Positions 48,090-57,761 are shown, counted from the stretch's first letter. The stretch: DNA of 64,000 bases from Flavobacteriales bacterium (GCA_947449575.1 CANFRV010000001.1:25121-89120); one strand, 5' to 3'. Numbers and translations are program-made. The notes: generated by a model from the sequence alone, not told the origin.

Positions 48090-48821
48090 ATGAGCAGAGT
48101 AGAAGTTAAACCATACGGTAATTCAGATAAATCAAAGAAAGAAGAAGTGGCGGAAATGTTTGATAATATTTCCAAAAAATATGACTTTCTAAACCACTTT
48201 TTATCTTTAGGAATAGATAAAATTTGGAGAAGAAAGGCTGTTAATATGCTTCGTGAAATTCAACCAAAAAAAATTCTAGATATTGCCACTGGAACAGGAG
48301 ATTTTGCTATTGCTTCTTTAAAATTAAATCCAACTGAGATTTTTGGTATTGATATTTCGCAAGGGATGTTAGAAGTCGGTCGTAAAAAAATGGTCGACAG
48401 AAAATTTGATAAAATCATCACTTTGCAACTTGGAGATTCTGAGGATTTACCATTTGAAGATAATTATTTTGATGGACTTACAGTTGGTTTTGGGGTTAGG
48501 AACTTTGAGCATTTAGAAATTGGTTTAGCTGAAATGCTTCGAGTAATCCGACCAAAAGGGAAAGTAATTATTTTAGAATTCTCTAAACCAAAGAAATTTC
48601 CAGTCAAACAGGGATATGGTTTTATTTCAAAATATATCATTCCTTTCTTTGGAAAAAGAATTTCTAAAGATGAAAAGGCATATGCCTACTTACCAGAGTC
48701 GATTGCTGCGTTTCCGGAAGGGAAAGAATTTACTGATATTTTGACAAAATTAGGGTATCAAAATGTCACTTCCCAATTAGTTTCAGGAGGCATCGCAACG
48801 ATTTACAGTGGTACGAAATAG
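48090..48821 (+). CDS. ubiE: Demethylmenaquinone methyltransferase
   Basis: Last step of menaquinone synthesis, methylating demethylmenaquinone with SAM. The 243 residues show the N-terminal [23 protein letters not shown] motif [11 protein letters not shown], the [19 protein letters not shown] block and [13 protein letters not shown], all diagnostic for UbiE/MenG. Menaquinone made with its help is the expected electron acceptor for the complex I encoded at 57797 onward. It directly precedes porT, an arrangement I recall as conserved in Flavobacteriia. Confidence 0.97.
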   Translation: MSRVEVKPYGNSDKSKKEEVAEMFDNISKKYDFLNHFLSLGIDKIWRRKAVNMLREIQPKKILDIATGTGDFAIASLKLNPTEIFGIDISQGMLEVGRKKMVDRKFDKIITLQLGDSEDLPFEDNYFDGLTVGFGVRNFEHLEIGLAEMLRVIRPKGKVIILEFSKPKKFPVKQGYGFISKYIIPFFGKRISKDEKAYAYLPESIAAFPEGKEFTDILTKLGYQNVTSQLVSGGIATIYSGTK

Positions 48822-48874
48822 GAATGAAAATAGGGGTTGAACAATATAGGACTAAAGTCAACGTTTCAGTATCT

Positions 48875-49588
48875 ATGAAACTTTTTTTTATTTTTACTTT
48901 TGGCCTTTTTCCAGTGTTGTTGATTGCCCAGAAGGAAAAACCAGAGAATTATAAGCATTATGATGAACATTTTTTGCATTTTGGTTTCATGCTTGGTGGA
49001 AATAAGAGCGATTTTATAGTATATCAGAATGTTGATGCCTATTCAAAAAATGGATTAATATCTCTAACAAGTAAAAGTACTCCAGGTGGGCAGGTGGGCA
49101 TCGTTTCAACAATGAGTTTAGGAACTCCTGTTGTTCGTTTGCGTTTTATTCCAACATTATCGTTTCAAGAGCGTGTTTTAAATTACTCGTTTGTCAATCC
49201 AGATCCTAAAGGGAAACCAATTTTACTTGAAGAACGAATTGGATCAACCGATTTAAATTTTCCAGTAATGCTTCAATTTAGAACGCTGAGAGTAAACAAT
49301 TTCGCTGCCTATTTATTAGCGGGAGCTCAGTTTACCTTAGATTTGCAATCATTAGAGAAAGCAAGTCAAAATACGGTAGATCCCTTTATTAAAATAAAAA
49401 AGAAAGATTATGAAGGACAAATTGGCGCAGGAGTAGAATTTTTTGCTCCTTACTTTAAGCTCGGTATTGAAGTGAAATATTCAACTGGATTTAATAATTC
49501 ATTTATTCAAGACAACACTGAGATTTCTAAACCAATTGACAAGTTAATTAATAACACGCTTTGGTTTTCTTTTATTTTTGAAGGATAA
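48875..49588 (+). CDS. porT: Type IX secretion system / gliding protein PorT
   Basis: Outer-membrane beta-barrel component needed for T9SS assembly, named SprT in Flavobacterium. With the start at 48875 the protein has 237 residues, beginning with a signal peptide (MKLFFIFTFGLFPVLLIAQ), followed by strands such as FLHFGFMLGGNKSDF, VVRLRFIPTLSFQER and GAGVEFFAPYFKLGIEVKYSTG. An upstream in-frame ATG at 48824 would put 17 hydrophilic residues before the signal peptide, so I prefer the inner start. Position behind ubiE supports the call. Its stop overlaps the next gene start (TAATG). The T9SS cargo at 34910-38737 shows the system is used. Confidence 0.88.
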   Translation: MKLFFIFTFGLFPVLLIAQKEKPENYKHYDEHFLHFGFMLGGNKSDFIVYQNVDAYSKNGLISLTSKSTPGGQVGIVSTMSLGTPVVRLRFIPTLSFQERVLNYSFVNPDPKGKPILLEERIGSTDLNFPVMLQFRTLRVNNFAAYLLAGAQFTLDLQSLEKASQNTVDPFIKIKKKDYEGQIGAGVEFFAPYFKLGIEVKYSTGFNNSFIQDNTEISKPIDKLINNTLWFSFIFEG

Positions 49589-51141
49589 TGAGTCAAATAA
49601 TTCAATTTCAGGTATCACCTGAGCAAGCAAAAAATGACCTTTTTCTAAAAAATAGAATCAAGGATCAATTAAATATTGAATCAAACGATTTTCAATTTAT
49701 TTGGAGAAAACGTTCGATTGATGCTAGGAAGTCTGTTATAAAAATAAATTGTTCATTTGAAGTTTATTTAGATGGTGAAGCAGTTCTTTCTGAAATCGCC
49801 TATTTACCCAAAAACGTCAGTAATTCAAATGAAATAGCTATTATTGGTGCTGGTCCAGCGGGCTTATTTGCTGCATTGCACGCGATTGAATTAGGCCTGA
49901 AGCCAGTAGTATTTGAACGAGGAAAAGATGTTCGGTCGCGTAGAAGAGATTTAGCAAAATTGAATAAAGAATCAATCGTAGATGGTGAGTCTAATTATTG
50001 TTTTGGCGAAGGAGGAGCTGGCACGTATTCAGATGGAAAATTATATACACGCTCAAAAAAAAGAGGAGATGTTTTAAAAGCTTTAAAGTGGTTTGTTCAT
50101 TTTGGTGCGGACGATGATATTTTAGTAGATGCGCACCCACATATTGGAACCAATAAATTGCCTCAAATAATTGTTGCGATGAGGGAGGAAATTATCAACT
50201 GCGGAGGTGAAGTACATTTTGAATCGAAATTGACTGATTTATTGATTGAAAAAGGAGAAATAAAAGGTATTGAAATTAATTCAAAAACACTTAGAAAGTT
50301 CGAAAATGTAATTTTAGCAACTGGACATTCCGCAAGAGATATTTTTGAATTATTGCATAAAAAAGGCTTGCAATTAAAATCGAAATCTTTTGCATTAGGA
50401 GTTAGAGTAGAGCATTCTCAAGAAATTATCGACAAAATTCAATATTCAGGAAGATTAAGTGACGATTTTTTGCCCCCTGCATCGTATGCTTTGGTGACCC
50501 AAATTGATGGGCAAGGAGTGTATTCATTTTGTATGTGCCCTGGTGGGATTATTGCCCCCTGTGCGACTTCTGAAGGAGAAGTTGTTACAAATGGTTGGTC
50601 TCCATCGAAAAGGAATAATCCCTATTCTAATTCAGGAATTGTTGTGACAGTAAATCCAGAAGATTTGCCAAATTACACAAAAGAAAATCCTTTTATTGCA
50701 TTAGATTTTCAAAAATCTGTGGAAAAGAAATGTTGGGAGGCAGCAGGTAAAACACAAAAAGTTCCAGCGCAATGTTTAAAAGATTTTATAGATGGAAAAG
50801 TTTCTACTTCTTTCCCCAGGTCATCGTATTTACCGGGAATAACAAGTGTTGATTTGAATACTATTTTACCCCCATTTATTTCTAAGCGATTAAAAAAAGG
50901 ATTTATAGAATTCGGTAAAAAAATGAATGGATTCTTGACGAATGATGCAGTTTTGCATGCGCCAGAATCGAGAACATCTTCACCCGTTCAAATTCCAAGA
51001 GACGAAGTGACATTAGAACATCCAGATGCAAAAGGACTCTATCCTTGTGCTGAAGGAGCTGGATATGCAGGAGGAATTATTTCAGCAGCCATTGACGGAA
51101 TGAAATGTGTTGCTGCGATTAAATTAAAATCAGAACAATGA
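49588..51141 (+). CDS. FAD/NAD(P)-dependent dehydrogenase (COG2509-type)
   Basis: A 517-residue flavoprotein. A small N-terminal domain (about 1-85) binds no obvious ligand; the FAD Rossmann motif GAGPAGLFAALHA follows at about 91, then YCFGEGGAGTYSDGKLYTR and a C-terminal CAEGAGYAGGIISAAIDG segment that closes the FAD site. This set defines the uncharacterised COG2509 family. Substrate unknown. It overlaps porT by 1 base and trmL by 4 bases (ATGA), so the porT-FAD-trmL genes are coupled. Confidence 0.9.
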   Translation: MSQIIQFQVSPEQAKNDLFLKNRIKDQLNIESNDFQFIWRKRSIDARKSVIKINCSFEVYLDGEAVLSEIAYLPKNVSNSNEIAIIGAGPAGLFAALHAIELGLKPVVFERGKDVRSRRRDLAKLNKESIVDGESNYCFGEGGAGTYSDGKLYTRSKKRGDVLKALKWFVHFGADDDILVDAHPHIGTNKLPQIIVAMREEIINCGGEVHFESKLTDLLIEKGEIKGIEINSKTLRKFENVILATGHSARDIFELLHKKGLQLKSKSFALGVRVEHSQEIIDKIQYSGRLSDDFLPPASYALVTQIDGQGVYSFCMCPGGIIAPCATSEGEVVTNGWSPSKRNNPYSNSGIVVTVNPEDLPNYTKENPFIALDFQKSVEKKCWEAAGKTQKVPAQCLKDFIDGKVSTSFPRSSYLPGITSVDLNTILPPFISKRLKKGFIEFGKKMNGFLTNDAVLHAPESRTSSPVQIPRDEVTLEHPDAKGLYPCAEGAGYAGGIISAAIDGMKCVAAIKLKSEQ

Positions 51142-51620
51142 ATGTAGTCGATAAGTATGATCAATTAAATTTCAATATTGTGTTAGTGGAACCGCAAATA
51201 CCTAATAATACTGGTAATATTGGAAGATTGTGTGTCGCAACAAAAAGCCGATTACATTTGGTTCACCCTTTAGGATTTGAAATTACTGATTCGAGAGTGA
51301 AGCGCGCTGGGTTAGATTATTGGCCAGATCTAGAAATTTGTCACCATGATAATTTCGAAGCATGGGTGAAGACGATTAACCCTGAATCTGCTATTTATTT
51401 TTTCTCGGCAAGAGCAGAAAAATCATTTTATAAAGTGGATTTAAAAGCTGGAGACTACTTGATTTTTGGCAAAGAAGCGGAAGGATTGGCTTCTGAAATA
51501 ATAGATCAATTTAAGGAAAATATCGTTAAAATTCCATTTCCTGGAAAAGTAAGGAGTTTTAACTTGGCCAATGCTGTTTCGATGGTTTTGGGGGAAGGGA
51601 TGCGACAATTAGGTGTCTGA
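51138..51620 (+). CDS. trmL: tRNA (cytidine/uridine-34 2'-O)-methyltransferase
   Basis: A 160-residue SPOUT methyltransferase that methylates the wobble nucleotide of tRNA-Leu. It has VEPQIPNNTGNIGRLC at the N-terminus, LVHPLGF, the knot segment YLIFGKEAEGL and the C-terminal IPFPGKVRSFNLANAVSMV. The length fits the single-domain TrmL/SpoU short form. Its stop is followed at once by an inverted-repeat element that fills the gap to the convergent TrmH-family gene. Confidence 0.95.
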   Translation: MNVVDKYDQLNFNIVLVEPQIPNNTGNIGRLCVATKSRLHLVHPLGFEITDSRVKRAGLDYWPDLEICHHDNFEAWVKTINPESAIYFFSARAEKSFYKVDLKAGDYLIFGKEAEGLASEIIDQFKENIVKIPFPGKVRSFNLANAVSMVLGEGMRQLGV

Positions 51621-51621
51621 T

Positions 51622-51743
51622 TTTTTAACCACAGATTGCACAGAGGATTAGCACAGAGTTGCTCAGAGTTCTTTGTTGTTAGTTTTTTTAAAAAAAAATC
51701 AGTGAAACTCTATTTTTTAACACTGGTACTCTGTGGTTAAAAA
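51622..51743. repeat. Intergenic element with perfect 14-bp terminal inverted repeats
   Basis: TTTTTAACCACAGA (51622-51635) and its exact reverse complement (51730-51743) bound a 122-base element that fills the space between the trmL stop and the TrmH-family stop. The left part holds spaced CACAGAG/CTCAGAG words; the centre has a T7-A9 run (51684-51699). No reading frame. It could serve as a bidirectional terminator or be a small dispersed element. Confidence 0.75.
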
Positions 51744-52484
51744 TTACACAGCACTGTCGTTTCTAAAAAACTCTGACAACAAAATCCCAGCGGCAACAGA
51801 AACATTCAAAGATTCAGCTTTCCCAAAACGAGGAATTGTGATTGGTTGATTAACAAGAGAAATTACTTCTTCTGAAATCCCATTCCCTTCATTACCAAGG
51901 ATTAATATTCCTTTTGGTTGCACAGTTTTTTTGTAAATATTTTCGCCTTCCAATAAAGCTCCGAAAATAGGTTCTTTCGTTTTTGAAAGATAGCTAGGTA
52001 AATCGCAATAAAGCACGTTTATTCTAAAAATAGCTCCCATACTTGCTTGCACCACTTTTGGATTGTAAATATCGACTGTATCTTTAGAACATATTATTTC
52101 TTTGACATCAAACCAATCTGCTAAACGCAAAATGGTCCCCATGTTTCCCGGATCTTGAATTCCATCTAAAGCAATTTTGAACTCTGTTTTCACGACTTTT
52201 TGAGCGGGTATTTTTAGCACAACAAGTGACTTATTTGGGTTTTTTAAGGAAGAAATGGACTTTAATTCCTCCTCTGAAACCAAAACGACTTCATGATTTA
52301 AGTTTTTAGAAATAATAATACTCGATTTTGTAAGACAAAGAAAAACAACTTCATATTCGTTGCTTTCCAATGCTTCATTGACCATTTTCTCGCCTTCAAC
52401 AACAAATAAACCTAAATCATCTCTAAATTTTTTCTGTTGAAGTGAACGAATCCATTTTATCTTGTTCTTTGATATACTTTGCAC
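51744..52484 (-). CDS. TrmH/SpoU-family RNA 2'-O-methyltransferase
   Basis: A 246-residue SPOUT RNA methyltransferase. A small N-terminal substrate-binding domain (about 1-90, KWIRSLQQKKFRDDLGLFVVEGEK) is followed by the knot domain with the motifs LDGIQDPGNMGTILR, ILGNEGNGISEE and IPRFGKAESLNVSVAAGILL. The two-domain layout resembles RlmB/TrmH proteins that modify 23S rRNA or tRNA; the exact site cannot be read. The start is GTG at 52484. It is divergent from the BamA-like gene, and its end touches the inverted-repeat element. Confidence 0.93.
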   Translation of the reverse strand: MQSISKNKIKWIRSLQQKKFRDDLGLFVVEGEKMVNEALESNEYEVVFLCLTKSSIIISKNLNHEVVLVSEEELKSISSLKNPNKSLVVLKIPAQKVVKTEFKIALDGIQDPGNMGTILRLADWFDVKEIICSKDTVDIYNPKVVQASMGAIFRINVLYCDLPSYLSKTKEPIFGALLEGENIYKKTVQPKGILILGNEGNGISEEVISLVNQPITIPRFGKAESLNVSVAAGILLSEFFRNDSAV

Positions 52485-52497
52485 CGTTGCTTTTTAT

Positions 52498-52505
52498 TAT
52501 TTTTG
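52498..52505 (+). promoter_or_regulatory. -7 promoter box of the BamA-like gene
   Basis: TATTTTTG is an exact TAnnTTTG. It lies downstream of the GTG at 52442 and 17 bases upstream of the in-frame TTG at 52523. A transcript from here could only use the later start. Confidence 0.5.
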
Positions 52506-52522
52506 TAACTCAATTTACACTA

Positions 52523-55204
52523 TTGATACATTTTAAATACATATATCGTTTACTTGCCGCTTTGTTACTTCTTGTGAGTTGTAAATCTACGAAGTTTGTT
52601 TCGAATGACCATTATTTGCTAAAAAAGAACATTGTCGAATTAGATAAAGGTTCGATAAATAATGATGAAATAATCGAGATTATTAAGCAGCAAGCAAACA
52701 AGCGAATGATAGGAATGAAAGTTGATCTTTTTATTTTTAATTGCATTGATTCTTCCAAAGTGGCAGTGAAAAGAAATAAAGACAATATTAAAATTCGTTC
52801 GGAGAATCAAGAGAAAATTACTGCTCAAAACTCTATCAATGCAAGAAGAATAGAGAAAGCACGGAAAAAAAATAAAACGTATTACACCCAAAAAACGATA
52901 CAATTGAAAGATACTCTAGAACCAAATATGTTCTTGAAAGAGTGGTTAAAGTATAAGATTGGAGAAGAACCAGTGATTTTTGACAGTTTGTTATTCAACA
53001 AATCAGTGGAACAAATTGGGTCGTATCTGAGAAAGAAAGGTTATTATTCTAGCAATGTGAGTGGGAATGTCGATTATAGGAAGAATAAAAAAGCCATCGT
53101 TACCTACAAAATTGAGCCTAATGAAAGAAAAATAATTGATTCGGTCTATGTAAAGTCGGATAATGATTTAGTTACTGGTATCTATTCTAATTATATAAAA
53201 AAAGAAAATAATGATTTAATTGGGCAACCGTTTGATATTAATGATTTAGATAATTTTCGATATTCTGTTGCAAGAGAAATGAAGGATCAGGGATTATTTG
53301 ATTTTAGTCCATCGTATATTTTTTATGAGGCAGATACGAGTAAAGCGGATAATAAAGTAACCATTCGGATTGAATTTAAAGATCGGATGATTGCTTTAAA
53401 ATCTTTCAACGATAGTATTATTTATAAAAAAAATCAACAAATGATGGTGAAGGATGTTTACTTTCATATCCTTGATTCTTCAATGTTTATAGGAGATTTC
53501 TCACAAATGCTAAATAGTAAGGGATTGTCATTGACTTCTAAAATTTTTCCCACCTTAGATACATTACTTTATCAGGATATCAAACAACGTAAATCAAATT
53601 CTATTGCGCTCAATAGGTCTGCTTATTTTTTATTCAATGGACAGCTTTTTTTATCACCTAAGATTATTGAAGCTCAAAATTTATTAGAAAAAGGAACTTT
53701 GTGGACAGAAACAAAGCAAGAAATTACCCATTCTAGATTATTGCAATTAGGTCTATTTCAGACCATAAAAATTGAAATAGATGAAATTCAAGACTCTAAT
53801 CTTTTAGTCGTTCATTATTATTTAACTCCTGCTAAAAAAGGATCTTTCAGCTTCGAACCAAGGGTCACAACTTCCAGTGGCTTTCTAGGGGTTTCAGCTG
53901 GAATGAATTATATGAATAAGAATTTGTTTAGGAATGGAGAAAAATTGACTTTTGGATTAAACACGAGCATTCAAGCAGTTCCTGCAATATTTGAAAGTAG
54001 TGGAGATTATTCAAATTCTAAAGATGCTATTGAAAAATTTTATCAGTTTGAAATTGGTCCATCAATAAATTTGGAGTTACCAGGATTATTATTAATAAAA
54101 AAACCTACAACGAATAAAACACGATTAGCAAAAACTATTTTTTCAACTGCCTACAGTTTTCAACAAAGAACGGATTTTGTAAAAGAAAGTTTTCAAATAA
54201 ATTCGACCTGGAAATATGAGATAAATAATACGCAAATTGTTAAAATGGGATTACCCGGAATTTCAGCGATAAAATTTATTAATATTCAGAAATCTGACAT
54301 TTTTGAGAGTAAATTAAAGACAATGAATAACCCGTTTTATAGCAATGCCTTTAGTAATCAATTTATTTGGCAGGATTGGAAGGTGTCCTTTGAATACAGA
54401 GATAAAGATAAAAAAAATCGTAAATTAAAATCTTCTTTTTACTATTTAGGTACTTTTGACATTGCTGGAAGTCTTTTATCGGCATTTAAAAATTTTCAAG
54501 TAGCTGACACAGCAGGACTTTATAAAGGAAGTTATAGAGTGAATGGTTTGGTCTATGCTCAGTTTTCAAAGGTAGATAATACTGTTATTTACTCTCATCC
54601 ACTCGGTAAAAAGAAAAGTGTCAATATGAGAGCTTTAGTTGGAATGGGAATGACCTACGGCAATTCAAAAACATCAATGCCTTATGACTACAGTTTTTTT
54701 GGAGGAGGATCCAATGATGTGAGAGGGTGGAAGGCGTTTAGTTTAGGTCCAGGTTCGTATAAGTATTATTTAGATACAAATGGTACAAATATTCAAGTTG
54801 GTGATTTAAGACTTTCAGGATCTGCCGAATATCGTTTTCAAATTACTGATTTTTTTAAAGCTGCCTTCTTTGTTGATGGAGGTAATATCTGGACATTGAG
54901 AGAAGATCCAAGTCGTCCAGGTGGTAAATTTTCTTCAAATTGGTACAAAGAAATTGCTGTCGCTGCAGGAATTGGGGTACGGATGGATTTTGATTTTTTC
55001 TTGGTTAGATTTGATTTTGGTTTTCCTTTGAATAATCCTGCATTACCCAATGGAGAAAAGTGGGTTTTTCAAAAACAACATGCCTATCATCAAGAGATTG
55101 CTGATATGATAAATTCAAGTCCCACATTGCAACAAGATGCAAGTAGATTAGATTCTACACCATTTTCACCTCATATAAGCTTTGGTATCGGCTATCCATT
55201 TTAA
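52523..55204 (+). CDS. BamA/TamA-family outer-membrane lipoprotein
   Basis: An Omp85-superfamily barrel, 893 residues from the TTG at 52523. That start gives a textbook lipoprotein signal: a short basic N-region, LLAALLLLV, and lipobox LVSC with the lipidated Cys at about residue 20. POTRA-like domains fill about 30-430, with an inserted Lys/Asn-rich segment near 70-110. The C-terminal half is the Omp85 beta-barrel, with GGGSNDVRGWKAFSLGPGSY (the VRG motif of loop 6) and the terminal strand ISFGIGYPF ending in Phe. The frame is open back to a GTG at 52442, but that region overlaps the TrmH-family gene and precedes the promoter box. Likely a TamA-like translocation or assembly factor. Confidence 0.87.
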   Translation: MIHFKYIYRLLAALLLLVSCKSTKFVSNDHYLLKKNIVELDKGSINNDEIIEIIKQQANKRMIGMKVDLFIFNCIDSSKVAVKRNKDNIKIRSENQEKITAQNSINARRIEKARKKNKTYYTQKTIQLKDTLEPNMFLKEWLKYKIGEEPVIFDSLLFNKSVEQIGSYLRKKGYYSSNVSGNVDYRKNKKAIVTYKIEPNERKIIDSVYVKSDNDLVTGIYSNYIKKENNDLIGQPFDINDLDNFRYSVAREMKDQGLFDFSPSYIFYEADTSKADNKVTIRIEFKDRMIALKSFNDSIIYKKNQQMMVKDVYFHILDSSMFIGDFSQMLNSKGLSLTSKIFPTLDTLLYQDIKQRKSNSIALNRSAYFLFNGQLFLSPKIIEAQNLLEKGTLWTETKQEITHSRLLQLGLFQTIKIEIDEIQDSNLLVVHYYLTPAKKGSFSFEPRVTTSSGFLGVSAGMNYMNKNLFRNGEKLTFGLNTSIQAVPAIFESSGDYSNSKDAIEKFYQFEIGPSINLELPGLLLIKKPTTNKTRLAKTIFSTAYSFQQRTDFVKESFQINSTWKYEINNTQIVKMGLPGISAIKFINIQKSDIFESKLKTMNNPFYSNAFSNQFIWQDWKVSFEYRDKDKKNRKLKSSFYYLGTFDIAGSLLSAFKNFQVADTAGLYKGSYRVNGLVYAQFSKVDNTVIYSHPLGKKKSVNMRALVGMGMTYGNSKTSMPYDYSFFGGGSNDVRGWKAFSLGPGSYKYYLDTNGTNIQVGDLRLSGSAEYRFQITDFFKAAFFVDGGNIWTLREDPSRPGGKFSSNWYKEIAVAAGIGVRMDFDFFLVRFDFGFPLNNPALPNGEKWVFQKQHAYHQEIADMINSSPTLQQDASRLDSTPFSPHISFGIGYPF

Positions 55205-55217
55205 GAAATGTACTTTG

Positions 55218-57500
55218 TTAACCTTCTACAATAGTTAAATTTGCAAACCTCAATAATAATGTTTTTGCACCTTTTCCAGGAAAAAAAATAGTTGCTTTTT
55301 TATCACTTCCTTGTCCTTCTATAGCCGTAATTCTTCCCACTCCAAATAATTCGTGTTTTACATTATATCCAACTTTAAGATCCAGGCTTAACGAATCTCC
55401 TTTCCCAGGAGAGGAAGCACTTTGACTTACAGATTTCATCCCTGCGGGTGCGCTAACTGTTTTATTTAATCCGCCAATATACGGTTTATCAAATCCAGAC
55501 GGTCGAGAATTTAGCGATCTTCCTCCAGCTCTTTCAGTTACGACAAAATTTAGATATTTTTTATCTATTTCATCAATAAATCGGCTTGGTTCTGCAGTGA
55601 CTAAATTCCCCCAAATAAAACGTGACGTAGCAAATGACAAGGTGCAAGATTCTTTGGCACGCGTAACAGCTACATAAAATAAACGACGTTCTTCTTCTAG
55701 ATCTGTTCTCGAATGCAAGGACATTTGAGAAGGAAATAGATTCTCTTCCAGTCCAACAAGAAACACATGTTCAAATTCTAATCCTTTGCTAGAGTGAATT
55801 GTCATTAAAGTAACATGGTTTACTTCATCATCATTTTTCTGATCAGCGTCTGTCAACAAAGCTACATCCACCATAAATTCAGAGAGAAGTTTGGATTGAT
55901 CATCCCCTTGAGAAACCGTAAATTCTTTTATACCAGCCAAAAGTGCTTCGATATTTTGATAGCGTTCTATTTCTTCAGGCCCTTTGTCTTTTTCAGCGTG
56001 CAAGTCTTTTAGTATACCAGATGATTTAGCGATCAGTTTAGCTAACTCAAAGGCATTCATTGATTCAAGTTGTGCACCAAAACTTTTGATCATTGTGACA
56101 AACTCATAAATTTTAGTACGAGCACCTTGATTTAAAGCCACCGGATAGGAAGTGAAATCACAAATTACATCCCAAATACTAACATTGAATTGATTGGCAG
56201 CAATAACGATGTTTTCAAAAGTTGTTTTACCAATTCCTCTCAACGGATAATTAATAACGCGTTTTAAAGCCTCTTCATCCCGGGGATTAGTCGTTAATCT
56301 GAAATAAGCTAGAATATCTTTTATTTCTTTGCGTTGATAAAAAGATAATCCACCGTATATTTTGTAGGGAATATTCAATTTTCGCATAGATTCCTCAAAT
56401 GCTCTTGACTGTTTGTTTGTACGATAAAGAATAGCAAAATCATTGAATGATAAACCATTACCCGTTTTTAAATCATAAATTTTGTTGGTAATTACTTTTC
56501 CTTCTTCATTATCAGTTAGGCTTCGCATAACGTTGATTTTATCTCCTTCAACATTGTCTGTCCAAACGTTCTTATGAATTTGGTCTTTGTTACGAGCAAT
56601 CACTCCATTCGCTGCTTCCACAATGTTTTTTGTGCTTCGATAGTTTTGCTCAAGTTTGAACATTTTGAAGTCAGGATAATCTTTTCTAAAATTTAAAATA
56701 TTTTGAATGTTTGCTCCCCGAAATGAGTAAATACTTTGTGCATCATCTCCAACAACGCAGATGTTTTCATAGACAGCAGCTAATTTTTTAACGATCAGAT
56801 ATTGCGCATAATTTGTATCCTGGTACTCATCGACCAATATGTATTTGAATTTTTGTTGATAGTAAGAAAGTACATCCGGAAAGTCCCTCAAAAGCACATT
56901 TGTTTGATACAAAAGATCATCAAAATCCATAGCGCCAGATTTGAAACATCGATTGGCATAACTAGCATAAATACGAGCTAATTCAGGTCTTTTGGTTTGT
57001 CGGTCTTCTTCCAGTATTTCATTATTTTGCGCATATGCTTCAGGAGAAATTAAGTTATTTTTCGCAGTAGAAATACGTCCAAGAACCATACTTGGTTTAT
57101 AAATTTTCTCATCTAAACCAAAGCCTTTTACAATTTCTTTTAATAGACTTTTTGAATCTTGTGTATCGTAAATTGTAAAGTTGGTTGGATATCCTAAGCG
57201 ATCTGCGTTAAAGCGCAATATTCTAGAGAAAACTGAATGAAAAGTTCCCATAGTAATATTTCTAGCCTCACCAGAACCAACAATTTTCCCAATTCGATCG
57301 GTCATTTCTCGAGCAGCTTTGTTGGTGAATGTCAAAGCCATGATATTGAAAGGATCGATTGTTTGTTCTAACATGTAGGCAATACGAAATGTTAAAACTC
57401 TAGTTTTTCCTGAGCCCGCACCAGCAATCACCATTGTTGGACCGTAAATATTTTCTGCAGCCTCCCGCTGATTTTGATTTAACTCGTCTAAATAACTCAT
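55218..57500 (-). CDS. pcrA: UvrD/PcrA-type 3'-5' DNA helicase
   Basis: Superfamily 1A helicase acting in repair and in removal of blocked replication complexes. 760 residues: Q-motif LNQNQREAA at 7-15, Walker A GAGSGKT at 27-33, LTFTNKAAREM (motif Ia), LVDEYQDTN (motif II), GDDAQSIYSFRGA (motif III), LEQNYRS (motif IV), TIHSSKGLEFEHVF (motif V) and VAVTRAKE (motif VI). The C-terminal tail ends in a Tudor-like fold (VGYNVKHELFGVGRITAIEG) seen in PcrA and UvrD for polymerase contact. Complete. It ends 13 bases from the convergent BamA-like gene and carries its own promoter. Confidence 0.96.
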   Translation of the reverse strand: MSYLDELNQNQREAAENIYGPTMVIAGAGSGKTRVLTFRIAYMLEQTIDPFNIMALTFTNKAAREMTDRIGKIVGSGEARNITMGTFHSVFSRILRFNADRLGYPTNFTIYDTQDSKSLLKEIVKGFGLDEKIYKPSMVLGRISTAKNNLISPEAYAQNNEILEEDRQTKRPELARIYASYANRCFKSGAMDFDDLLYQTNVLLRDFPDVLSYYQQKFKYILVDEYQDTNYAQYLIVKKLAAVYENICVVGDDAQSIYSFRGANIQNILNFRKDYPDFKMFKLEQNYRSTKNIVEAANGVIARNKDQIHKNVWTDNVEGDKINVMRSLTDNEEGKVITNKIYDLKTGNGLSFNDFAILYRTNKQSRAFEESMRKLNIPYKIYGGLSFYQRKEIKDILAYFRLTTNPRDEEALKRVINYPLRGIGKTTFENIVIAANQFNVSIWDVICDFTSYPVALNQGARTKIYEFVTMIKSFGAQLESMNAFELAKLIAKSSGILKDLHAEKDKGPEEIERYQNIEALLAGIKEFTVSQGDDQSKLLSEFMVDVALLTDADQKNDDEVNHVTLMTIHSSKGLEFEHVFLVGLEENLFPSQMSLHSRTDLEEERRLFYVAVTRAKESCTLSFATSRFIWGNLVTAEPSRFIDEIDKKYLNFVVTERAGGRSLNSRPSGFDKPYIGGLNKTVSAPAGMKSVSQSASSPGKGDSLSLDLKVGYNVKHELFGVGRITAIEGQGSDKKATIFFPGKGAKTLLLRFANLTIVEG

Positions 57501-57561
57501 TGAAAATGTGTTTATTTTAGTCTATGTGTCTATAGTCTAAAAATCTAATGTCTTTAAACAA

Positions 57562-57569
57562 CAAAGATA
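57562..57569 (-). promoter_or_regulatory. -7 promoter box of pcrA
   Basis: On the minus strand TATCTTTG matches TAnnTTTG; it lies 61 bases before the pcrA ATG. The leader between them holds the AGTCTA-rich words also found in other gaps. No -33 TTG at normal distance. Confidence 0.4.
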
Positions 57570-57753
57570 GAAAAGAAGATGGATGATTTTTTTGAAAAAA
57601 AGGGATATTTAAGAATTTTACTAACAGTGAATTATTATTTACTTTTTATTCATAAAAGCGCTCTATATATCTAACTTCTAAGCGATAAAAAAACGTGTGC
57701 TAAAAATTCGAATATAAAAACAAAAAAAATGAGTTTAGTAAGTTAAAATTCTC

Positions 57754-57761
57754 TAAATTTG
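57754..57761 (+). promoter_or_regulatory. -7 promoter box of the nuo operon
   Basis: TAAATTTG is an exact TAnnTTTG and ends 35 bases before the nuoA ATG. A TTT at 57734-57736 lies 17 bases upstream. It should drive nuoA and the tightly packed genes that follow. Confidence 0.65.
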
